From assembly GCF_024868665.1 (NCBI RefSeq), contig NC_079906.1, forward strand, positions 15,325,829 through 15,389,828: a stretch of DNA of 64,000 nucleotides, given 5' to 3'. Numbering within the stretch: position 1 is the first letter of the stretch; the number at the start of each line of letters is the position of its first letter. Source of the DNA: Triplophysa rosa. Taxonomy: Eukaryota > Chordata > Actinopteri > Cypriniformes > Nemacheilidae. The notes beneath the pieces were generated by a model. The model was not told the origin of the DNA and made no database searches. It saw only the letters and a list, made by a program, of their open reading frames with translations. The position numbers were made by a program, and so were the translations under genes. Positions 49,297-60,566 of the stretch are shown piece by piece.

Positions 49297-49585
49297 CCAT
49301 TACTTGTGTTTGTGACCTTTGCACCTTTTTATTCCAACGATATTGTGGAAGTTATTGAGATGCATAGAATGTATAATGCTTTGAGACCAGTCCATAACTA
49401 ATGCAGTTAAACTCATCATTAATAAGAGTTAACAGTCTCTGGCCTCGTCGAAAGGCTCTTGTCGAGTTCATGCTATCATGCATTATGCCTCCGCTCTCTG
49501 AAAAAGCAAAGCGTGTTCATGCATTTTTAAGAGCACTTTATGGGAGAAAGCATTATCTAGATCGGGTGAAAGATAAAGTGAGCAT

Positions 49586-49590
<5 letters not shown>
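49297..49590. other. Repeat-free non-coding block, possible regulatory DNA
   Basis: Balanced composition with TAATGCAGTTAA, CATGCATTTTTAAGAGCAC and similar motifs. It has the look of a conserved non-coding element, but this is an impression only. Confidence 0.25.

Positions 49591-49656
<66 letters not shown>
49591..49656. repeat. (CT)n microsatellite, 66 nt
   Basis: Thirty-three uninterrupted CT units, the longest pure simple repeat in the window. Confidence 0.97.
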
Positions 49657-49659
<3 letters not shown>

Positions 49660-50800
49660 TCGTTCCTTTGGGAGGTAATTAAGAGAACCTCAGCTGAGTT
49701 GCAGCTAAGGCTTCAGCACAGCTGCTCATAACAAGCTCTGCTTTTTGCAATCTATTGTACATTGCAGAGCAAGAAGAGCGAGATGCTGTTGTGTAGAGAT
49801 GAATACACAGGCCTCTGTGTGGAAGATCGGTGGGGTAATTCACTCTTCTAATCACAGTTTCGGATTTCTGGATGGAACTCCAATTCCATTTGTCCATTTT
49901 AATGAAAACAAGACAAGCCGTAGCAATACAAGTTCGATCAAGCCGCCTCTAAAACTTTACCACTTGCAGTGCAAAATGATGGTTCTCAGCCGTCCGTGCT
50001 CCGCGGGTACAGGAAGGCAGGATTTTGATATCCCGGAAAGGTCACATTTATAATCGTTACAAGTTAGACAATGAAAACAAAAAGTCGCCATCTCTGCGCT
50101 CTGTAATCGTATTCCGCTGCTGAGGCGATATTTAAATGAGCCCTTGCCTTCCTCGGAGGCCATGCCTACAATGTAATAAAAGCCGGTTGGAAAACGCATG
50201 ATGAATCCCCATCTGCATCGGCTTTGATGCTTTAAATGCATAAAGCCGGCCGGGGGGGGGACACGTACCGCTCCATGCTATCACTCACGGTCAAATATGG
50301 TTTTCATCCGGTGTTAAATGCCCATCCGTTCAGGCGTGCCGAGGTCACGAGCTCCGCCGCATTGAATTATCTGTGTGCGGATCTGCATGAAGTCATTCAC
50401 AAACCCAGCATTTGGTTCACAGCGGTTTGAACTGATCGAGTGTCAAATACGACACAGACTGCTATCGTGCGGTCACACCTGCAGACATAACAAGATGCGT
50501 GTCCTTTGGCGGGGGTCTGAAATCAATGTGAATGTCGATTTGTGAGTCTGATTGTGTTGCCGGGCAGATGTTATCTAGAGGACAGCATGTATATTTCATC
50601 TGCTAGATTTGTCATGTGGTCATGTTAAGAGCATGTGAAATCAAAATTTTGTGGTTCTTAGTCAGTGTGCGTTAATTTTGAGGCAGTCAGTATGCTAGTC
50701 TGCTAGAGTAGTGTGCTTGATCTTTTTAGCAGATTTATGCACATAAATGACAGTCTTTTTCTTCTGGGAAAAATGGAGCAGAAATGTGGGCGTTATCATT
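49657..50800. other. Repeat-free non-coding block, possible regulatory DNA
   Basis: Positions 49680-50240 are free of recognisable repeats, with balanced composition and many mixed AT motifs. Frames in several registers have no domain. A G9 run lies at 50252-50260. I suspect a conserved non-coding element, without proof. Confidence 0.3.
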
Positions 50801-51235
50801 TGTGACCCTGGATCACAAAACCAGTCTTAAGTAGCACGGGAACATTTTTAGTAAAAGACAAAAATACATTGTGTGGGTCAAAATTATCGATTTTTCTTTT
50901 ATGCCAAAAATCATTAGGATATTAAGTAAAGATCATGTTCCATGAAGATATTTTGTAAATTTCCTACCTTAAATATATAAAAACGTTATTTTTGTGAGTG
51001 GATGGTCTGCCACAGTGCCCCTGATTAACAACTTCGAAGGCAATTTTCTCAATATTTTGATTTTTTTGCGCTCTCAGATTCCAGAGTTTTAAACGGTTGT
51101 ATCTCAGCCAGATATTGTCCCATTCTAACAACTCATATATCTATAGAAAGTTTATTTATTCAGATTTCAGATTATGTAAAAATCTCAATTTCGAAAAATT
51201 GTCCCATAAGACTGGTTTTGTTGTCCAGGGTCACA
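50801..51235. mobile_element. Palindromic MITE, TGTGACCCTGGA ends (uninterrupted copy)
   Basis: The left end TGTGACCCTGGATCACAAAA and the right end TTTTGTTGTCCAGGGTCACA are inverted copies over about 29 bp. The 435-bp interior is AT-rich and matches 55984-56537 plus 57510-57536 in inverted orientation. This copy has a single TTAA at 50827-50830 where the other copy carries a 972-bp insertion. Confidence 0.85.
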
Positions 51236-51239
51236 TTTC

Positions 51240-51325
51240 ATTCTCAAAGGTTTATACAAATGTTTAGCCAATAAATCACTCTCTGTCATGAGAAAGCGTA
51301 TGCTAAATGACTAAATGTAAACGAA
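51240..51325 (+). mobile_element. SINE tail fragment
   Basis: GAAAGCGTATGCTAAATGACTAAATGTAAACG resembles the 3' end of the tRNA-derived fish SINE. Only the tail is preserved. Confidence 0.4.
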
Positions 51326-51386
51326 TGTCCCGCATTCCTTATACAGTACCTCTTCAGTATGTCTCACCTCAACCGCTTGTTTTTAA

Positions 51387-51895
51387 GGTCCAGTGTATGA
51401 AATTTAGCGGCATCTACCGGTGAGGTTTCGAATTGCAACCAATCGTTCACTCCACGTGCACCCCTCACTTTCGAAGCACTACGTTGGCTGAAACAAGATT
51501 AAGATGTTGTCACATTTATGCTTTTTTGCTGAAGGAGATAACATATTTAGGAAACGCACTCTGTAGAGCAGTTTGTCCGTTTAGAGCTACTGTAGAAACA
51601 ACATGGCGAATTCCATGTGTGGTGTATGTAAATAGAAATAGCTCATTCTAAGGCAGTGTTTCTCAAACTTTTTCTATCATTCCCCACTTTGGAGGTAGGG
51701 AAGGGTTCCGAGCCCCACCTGTCCCCAGTCGATGCAACAAAATAGTAATAAACTTTTGGTCCACTGGCTGTCGTGGTTTTGGCTGCTGTTCTAAGGTAAT
51801 AAAAACATAACGCTTAATTATGTAAGGCCTTTATACATAGTTATGTATATTATATTGCATTTCTGTCACTGGATCCTCCAAAAAACTACACGTTT
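51387..51895 (+). mobile_element. TTAA-flanked transposon, relative of 11225 element
   Basis: Flanked by TTAA (51383-51386 and 51896-51899). It shares the internal blocks of 11225-11586 in the same order. It is longer because a 135-bp segment (51654-51788) with an 8-bp duplication has been inserted. Non-coding. Confidence 0.8.
51654..51788 (+). mobile_element. Small hAT-like insertion with 8-bp target duplication
   Basis: The segment starts CAGTGTTTCTCAAAC and ends GGCTGCTG. It is flanked by identical TTCTAAGG at 51646-51653 and 51789-51796. The relative at 11225 runs through this point without the insert. An 8-bp duplication and a CAGTG start are hallmarks of hAT elements. The right end does not mirror the left well, so it may be a truncated copy. 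Confidence 0.7.
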
Positions 51896-51899
51896 TTAA

Positions 51900-52638
51900 G
51901 TTGTTCAACAGGTGATTAAATGGATATTTAGTTTTTGTACTTCTGTTATATCAGTGAATTACCAATTTTATTTTAGCTGAGTCCAGATATAAGCACAAAT
52001 GGCGGTGTGTGTGTGTGCGTACGCGCGTGCGTGTGTGATTTATGAATGCCTATCTTTTCTGGCTGTCTCCCTCTTTGTTGCTCTTCCACCAGAGTTGATG
52101 TATAGAGCATTTCATCTTATTACAGTCAGATGGAAGGGTCAATTCTATCTATAGCCACTGTGTAAGGCCCCTGTATGGTTTAAAGCCACTGTCTAATAAC
52201 ACAACCTTGACATTGTTTTGTTAAACTTATTCCTTGTTTGTTTCAGACTCAATGAAGTTCTAAACATTAGTTTAAGAGAAACTTGCTCATCTAATCCTGT
52301 CAATCATATCTGAAGGATATGTGACAATTTTTCCAGCGTCCCTCCACCTTTTCAACTTCACCTTTATTTCTAATAGCTAAGTACTAATTTTCTGTCCATT
52401 AAAATCTCTCTTTTTAATCAAGAAGTCAAGGGGAGTCCTGTGCTTCAGCCTCTCCATTATCGACTGCACGCTAAATCTGTTTACCTAAAATTATATGAAC
52501 TCGTTTACTCATGAACATGTTATTAGTCTCTGATTCTGACTACATGCCTGCTGTGTGACCTTGGTGAAGGAAGGAAATGTATTATGAGTGTAATGGGGTG
52601 AAACTACTGTAGCATCTGCTGGATTTGTTATTCTGATT
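51900..52638. other. Non-coding stretch with GT-rich tract
   Basis: A (GT)n-like tract lies at 52004-52036. Otherwise nothing was recognised. Confidence 0.35.
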
Positions 52639-52642
52639 TTAA

Positions 52643-53040
52643 AGGGACAGTTCACCCAAAAATCAAAATTGTGTCTTCATTTACTCACCTTCAAGTCTGT
52701 ATAAATTTCTTTGTTGTTATGAACACAAAGATATTTGGAAGAATGCTTGTAACCAAACAGTTCTAGGCTACCATTGACTACCATAGTAGGAAAAATTGCT
52801 TAATAAATTTCTTGGTTCTATTGAACACACAAGAAGATCTTTTTTGAAGAATCTAGGAAAGCAAACGGTTCTGGGGCACTTTTGACTACCATTGTCATTT
52901 TTCCTACTATGGTAGTCATTGGTGGCCAAGAACTGTTTGGTTTCATGCATTCTTCCAAAATCGTTCTCTGTGTTTGTCAGAACAAAGAAATGTATACAGA
53001 TTTGGAATAACTCAAGGGTGAGTGAATGATGACAGATGTG
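52643..53040. mobile_element. GTTCACCC-type MITE, copy g, with internal duplication
   Basis: Preceded by TTAA (52639-52642). The left end is AGGGACAGTTCACCCAAAAA. The central inverted arms are CTACCATAGTAGGAAAAA and TTTTTCCTACTATGGTAG. An extra partial copy of the left arm (GAACACACAAGAAGATC ... GACTACCATTGTC, about 52822-52896) lies between them, making this copy longer than its relatives. The right end has GGGTGAGTGAATGATGACA and is eroded after that. Confidence 0.8.
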
Positions 53041-53156
53041 ATGACAGGGTTTTCGGAACGGAGCTGTTTTTGTTTTGCTAGTCCAAGATGGTTGACCAGG
53101 TCAACATCAGTCCCTACAGTTCGTAATCCAGGTGGCCAGATATTGACTAGCTGGAA

Positions 53157-55019
53157 ACCAGGGGCCTGTACCATGAAGCCGGTTTAGGTGGCTAGCCAGG
53201 TAAGTTTAGGATTAGTTTGCGCCAACCCTGGGTTTTAGGTACCATGAAAGTAACTCGGCTTTAATCAGTGTTCATCGTCATGGAGGAGGTTATGATCTAG
53301 ATTAGAGATCTCACACCGAAAGTGAACCAATCAGCGGCGAGCAAATTTATATGTAAGTGACGCAACTAAATCACAGTGCGTGTTGGAATGGCTATTTATT
53401 TTTAATAATGTTTAATAAAATAAAAATACCAATATAAAAAGATGTAAATATAAAATCAAAATCAAATAATGATGACTATATAGGTAAAATCTGATTTTAG
53501 AGATAACATTTGCTGGGTTTCCTTTACACTCACATGAAATTAAATGTATTTATATTCCATTCTTTTATTGTACTACATACAATATGTATTTCTTTGCATT
53601 GCATTTTTTTTACATTCTTGTCTGTGGTGCAGAACATATAGGAACACTTTCAGTTTCACTGTGTTGGGACATTTATCTTCTTTGTCCACTAAAGAAACCT
53701 TCTATTAAACAGCTACAGTAACCATACATTGACAGGTGACATCACATATCTTTTAACACTGCTATTTTAATCTTTATTTTTGTCAAGTTACACTTAGAAT
53801 TCACCTAAATAATGTATCATACAGTAGGCCTACATTTGAAAATGTATAAGAAGTTTTTAATACTTTAATGCCTACAAAATTCCCTAATGCATCTGTGTTG
53901 TGTCAGTGCTTTAAGGATGGTAAAGTAAATGGAGAACAGTACAAAACCCTTCAAATTAATTAAATATGTGACCAAAGATCAATTTCAAACTTCAATACAA
54001 TATTCTCTTCTTTGTTCCTTGACAGGACTGTTTGATAGCCTGTTGGTGGGAGACATGGGTTCCTATGTATGCCAGAGGTTTTTGCTATCCTGATCACAGA
54101 ACCACTTCAACATGGCCCTCAGTCAAACCAGAGTCAGGATTGAGATGACCATCAGATTTTTAAATGTACACGTCAACTGACTACTAAATTCACATACTGG
54201 CATTTTTTATTTAGCCTTCTTTATTTAGAACCGGCTTCTCTAGTGTATTTTGTTCACATTTCTTCTGTAACCTATGGAGGTAGACACTTCAGTTTCTGGG
54301 GAAGGTTGTGAAATGTCCTACAATAACAGAGACACCAGTAACGTGTCTCTTTTATTGATTATATAAAATATAATCCTCACATTCACACGTGTGCCATATT
54401 GAATAGAAGCCTACAGTACATTGCCCTCTTTAACTCTGTTAGAGCGCACAGATAGTTTCTCTTCATCATGTGCTTCATCCTCATTCATAAAGGTAAACTA
54501 AAGGATAACTAATATAAGGCAGGATATTTTCATCCACTGTGGGGGCACACACACACATTCTACACATAAATCATACTACATTACTGTAATATTTACCTTA
54601 CTATAGTATACTACAGAAAATGTGTACTATATAGTCGTTTAACTTGCGCATTAACTCAATCAGCAGTGTTTCTGAAACACTGCTCTCTTGCGTAGACAGC
54701 AGAAACAGTATTACTCTGTGGCTGAAATACATTTTTGTGTTACTAATATTTGCGCATAAATATTTCCTAAGAAACATACGGAACTCCCTCTATCCATGTT
54801 GAGCGCGATTGGTTTTCCAATGCCGACGTCACTCGTTCATGTGCACGCGCTCGCGAACTAATCTTAGCTTCAGGATCAAAGCTTGAGTTGACAAAGAAAC
54901 TCCATGAGCTGCTTCATGGTACCAACAAAGCTTGATCACATTGGTTTGGTTTTGTCAACCCAAAACTAATCCTGTAACCCTGAGTTTCTTCAGCAACATT
55001 CATGGTACAGGCCCCTGGT
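53157..55019. mobile_element. 1.86-kb DNA transposon with GGGGCCTGTACCATGAA ends
   Basis: ACCAGGGGCCTGTACCATGAA (53157-) and its inverted copy (54999-55019) bound the element. A second TACCATGAA lies about 70-90 bp inside each end (near 53241, and inverted near 54912), giving a subterminal direct repeat in each arm. The interior is AT-rich and has no recognisable transposase. TIR style suggests a PIF/Harbinger-like or related superfamily, but no clear 3-bp duplication was seen. Confidence 0.65.
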
Positions 55020-55983
55020 GTAAAAAACCTTCTTGCCTCTGTGTGTAGCTGGATTCTCCAGCGGATACAAAACAGATTGTGGCATTTCTGGATTAACAAC
55101 TAGACTTCGCATCTGTTTAATAACTTTATGCATTTGTCATGATAAGCTATTGATTTCAAGAAACATGGTTGTCATGGTCTTAAAAAGTTTCATCATCTAC
55201 AGCAGCTATTCAAACCAGAAGAGACAACCTACTGTATACTGACATCACAAAGAAACAGGAGGGATGTGAATTATCCCTGAACATGACATTGAGATGAAAT
55301 GTTTGCGAAGATATTGCACCACATCATGCTGATGTGAGAAAAGTGTTTTTACTGCACAGAGAGAAAATCGAATGAGAAACTCATTGGTTGTGAGATACAT
55401 GCATAACTAATATTGTTCTAAAAATAATTAGGAAATTCAGAGAATATCAAAGTATTAAAATAAATCCATACAGTAAGTGTCAATGACTTAAGTTAATAAT
55501 ATTCGTGCAGTTTGGTTGAGTGCTGTGATTTTCTGATATTTTTGTTGAAGTTAGACAAGTGCATCGAAATGGCATTTTTAGTGTGGTGTGGCAATGGTGA
55601 TGGAGCAGGTGTGTATTGTTTTGCTTGGTGTATAAGAAAATGTGCCCTCCAGCGAGTCAATCTGTCCTTGTGTTCTTGTCCCATTGGAGGAATGATGGAT
55701 TCTGAGGTACGGCAAAAACATGTCTGTTATGATCAGACGGCTGTCCGGTGCTGTCTGAAAACATTTTGAGAGAGATTTTTCAAACAAGGTACATGAAAAT
55801 TATACATTTCTTACACAATATATTGGACAATTCAAAGGAATTACACCGAGCCTTGAAAATCATATACTTGCATGTAATTATATTATAAGATGTGGTCATT
55901 TTAACCCTATGGAGTCTGGGGGATTTTACTCTGGGATCACTAGTAAAAAAAAGTATTTTTTGCACTTTTTGTTTTATTCAGCA
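55020..55983. other. Non-coding stretch left of the nested repeat cluster
   Basis: No gene was recognised. From about 55903 the sequence may already be part of the MITE that follows. Confidence 0.35.
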
Positions 55984-57536
55984 TAACAATTTCAAAGTCT
56001 TATGGGTCAATTTTTCGAAATTGAGATTTATACATCACCAAAAAGCCGAATAAATAAGCTTTCCATTGATGTATGGTTTGTTAGGATGGGACAATATGTG
56101 AGATATAAATATTGGGAAATATTGAGAAAATCACCTTTGAAGTTGTTAATCAGAGGCGCAGTAGCAGGCTGTTGCTAAGAAGAAACAGGTTTGTTTTATC
56201 ACTCTCTATTGGCTTACCGCTTTAATGAACCTGAAAGCTGAAATTCTAAGCTTTACAAAGATACCAAACTTGAGTGGGTAATTCCCAAAGTGCGGACAGC
56301 AGCAAGTGAAGTTTGTAGGTGTGTTTTCAGGCATTTTTGTTAGTGGTTTTGCTGCATCCACTCACAAAAATAAAGTTTTGATATATTTACAGTAGGAAAT
56401 TTACAAAATATATTCATGTACCATGATCTTTACTTAATATCCTAATGATTTTCGGCATAGAAGAAAAATCAATAATTTTGACCCATAGGCCTACAATGTT
56501 TTGTCGCTTTCGCCACAAACATTCCTGTGCTCCTTAAAGTCCCCCAAATTTAGCCCTTTTACAACATGTAATATAAATCTTAGGAGTCCACAGAATGTGT
56601 CTATGAATTTTCAGCTCAAAATACACCACAGATCTTATATTATACTGTGCCTTACATGTCCAATTTTGCCTGTGAGGAAAAACAGGCTGTTTTGGTGTGC
56701 GTCTCTTTAAATGCAAATGAGCTGCTGGTCTCCGCCCCTTTCCAGCAGAAAGCGCAGGGCTGTGTGAGCCGGTGCTTCCAACAACAAAACTGAAGAGAAT
56801 TGTCATTAAGCAAATGAGAAACACTGTCTAATCTTAAAAAACCAAACACATTGTTTGTATAAGTGAGAGTACATAAGACTTTGTTTAAAAACTGAGGACG
56901 CTGTTTTCTGGATGAATGCACTTCAAGTTATGTCTTTACAACGTGCACATTGTTTCTATACGTGACAATACACGGGATAAACGCGTCATATGTTTAAAAA
57001 CTGAAAACATGACCCATTATGAATCCAGCATTTTACTAACATTCGTTTGTGAAGCATCCCGGTGTAAAGTGACTTCACCTGATGTCTTCTGCACATTCCG
57101 TTGAGAAATAAAACTAATCCACAGTGTCTTCAGAGGCTCGATGTCGGGAGTAAATGAAGACTTATGTTCAGTATTGCATCCAACAACAAAACACCTTGTT
57201 TTTTTACAAAACATTCTCGTAGCTCACTGTAAGTAGTCCAGCGTGAAAACAATGGCGTACAGTGTACAACTCAATGAGGGCGGAGACAGCAGAGTCCATC
57301 AGCAGTCATAGGGAGGGCTCAATCTATGTGACGTCAAGTTACTGAGAGAATGCCAACAGCTTGTTCAAGAGGACAGTTGAGGTTTATTGGGGATTTAAAA
57401 AAAATGAATGGGTGGATTTTTATCATTCTAGGGTGGTTCTGTACACACACTCCTGAAACACAGATGTTGAAACAACATTTAAAAGTGCATTTTTTGGATT
57501 AGGGATGCTTTAAGACTTTTGGTCCAGGGTCACATT
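55984..57536. mobile_element. TGTGACCCTGGA-type MITE, interrupted by a TTAA element
   Basis: This is the inverted relative of 50801-51235. It shares CTTATGGGTCAATTTTTCGAAATTGAGATTT, GGGACAATAT, GAAGTTGTTAATCAG, CACTCACAAAAATAAAG and TGATCTTTACTTAATATCC, and ends GGTCCAGGGTCACA. It has about 170 bp more in its middle (near 56160-56340). It is split at TTAA by the insertion at 56538-57509. Confidence 0.8.
56538..57509. mobile_element. 972-bp TTAA element nested in a MITE
   Basis: TTAA occurs on both sides (56534-56537 and 57510-57513), while the uninterrupted relative at 50801 has one TTAA at the matching place. The ends AGTCCCCCAAATT and, inverted, AGCATCCCTAATCC are weakly similar. Inside, an ACATTGTTT..TATA..TGA block followed by GTTTAAAAACTGA is repeated (about 56850 and 56945). 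Reading frames are short and without domains. Confidence 0.8.
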
Positions 57537-57539
57537 ATA

Positions 57540-58965
57540 CAGTGGTTGAAAAAGTGTTGGCCCCCTTCCTGATTTCGTGTTTTTTTGCATGTTGGTCACA
57601 CTTTAATGTTTCAGATCATCAAACAAATGTAAATATTAGTCAAATATAACACAAGTAAACACAACATGCAGTTTTTAAATGAAGGTTTTTATTATTAAGG
57701 GAGAACAAAATCCAAAACTACATGGACCTGTGTGAAAAAGTGTTAAATTCCCCCCTGTTAAAACATAACTGTGGTTTATCACACCTGAGTTCAATTTCTC
57801 TAGCCACACCCAGGCCTGGTTACTGCCACACCTGTTTGCAATCAAGAAATCACTTAAATAGGACCTGCCTGACAAAGTGAAGTAGACCAAAATATCCTCA
57901 AAAGCTAGACATCATGCCGAGATCCAAAGAAATTCAGAAACAAATGAGAAAGAAAGTAATTGAGATCTATCAGTCTGGAAAAGGTTATAAAGCCATCACT
58001 AAAGCTTCGGGACTCCAGCGAACCACAGTGAGAGCCATTATCCACAAATGGCGAAAACATGGCAAAAATGGTCTGCATGGCAGAGTTCCAAGACGAAAAC
58101 CACTGCTGAGCAAAATGAACATAAAGGCTCGTCTCAGTTTTGCCAGAAAACATCTTGATGATCCCCAAGACTTTTGGGAAAATACTTTGTGTACTGACGA
58201 GACAAAAGTTTAACTTTTTGGAAGGTGTGTGTCCTATTACATCTGGCGTAAAAGTAACACCGCATTTCAGAAAAAGAACATACCAACAGTAAAATATGGT
58301 GGTGGGAGTGTGATGGTCTGGGGCTGTTTTGCTGCTTCAGGACCTGGAAGACTTGCTGTGGTAAATGGAACCATGAATTCTGCTGTCTACCAAAAAATCC
58401 TGAAGGAGAATGTCCGGCCATCTGTTCGTGACCTCAAGCTGAAGCGAACTTGGGTTCTGCAGCAGGACAATGATCCAAAACACACCAGCATGTCCACCTC
58501 TGAATGGCTGAAGAAAAACAAAATGAAGACTTTGGAGTGGCCTAGTCAAAGTCCTGACCTGAATCCTATTGAGATGCTGTGGCATGACCTTAAAAAGGCG
58601 GTTCATGCTCTAAAAACCTCCAATGTGGCTGAATTACAACAAATCTGCAAAGATGAGTGGACCACAATTCCTCCACAGCGCTGTAACAGACTCATCACAA
58701 ACGCTTGATTGCAGTTGTTTCTGCTAAGGGTGGCCATACCAGTTATTAGGTTTAGGGGCAAACACTTTTTCACACAGGTCCATAGTTTTGGATTTTGTTT
58801 TCCCTTAATAATAAAAACCTTCATTTAAAAACTGAATGTTGTGTTTACTTGTGTTATCTTTGACTAATATTTCAATTTGTCTGATGATCTGAAACATTAA
58901 AGTGTGACAAACATGCAAAAAAATACGAAATCAGGATGGGGCCAACACTTTTTCACACCACTGTG
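57540..58965 (+). mobile_element. Tc1 transposon with IR/DR arms, decayed (DD34E)
   Basis: Long TIRs of about 210 bp (57540-57750 and 58755-58965) are inverted copies with scattered differences. Each arm holds two copies of a GTGAAAAAGTGTT-type site, one at the outer end and one at the inner end (57731-57744; 58761-58776 inverted). That is the IR/DR plan of Sleeping Beauty-like Tc1 elements. TA flanks the left end at 57538-57539 and the right at 58966-58967; the outermost two bases differ between arms. The encoded transposase is broken. Confidence 0.88.
57914..58708 (+). pseudogene. Broken Tc1 transposase, DD34E
   Basis: The frame begins MPRSKEIQKQ with a good first HTH (residues about 10-48, GLQRTTVRAIIHKW). 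Compared with the copies at 1386 and 59326, about 65 residues are missing after KWRKHG (residue 50). That removes the GRPR-type hook and second HTH, and the frame resumes at GLHGRVPRRKPLL. D95 (CTDETK) follows, then a TAA at 58211-58213 interrupts the same frame. It continues at 58214-58708 with the Gly-rich GGGSVMVWG, the second Asp (QQDNDPKH) and the Glu (NPIEMLW), 34 residues apart. The C-terminus ends early at RLITNA, where the other copies continue about 20 residues. Both the DNA-binding deletion and the stop would abolish activity. Confidence 0.88.
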
Positions 58966-58969
58966 TATA

Positions 58970-60564
<1,595 letters not shown>

Positions 60565-60566
60565 TA

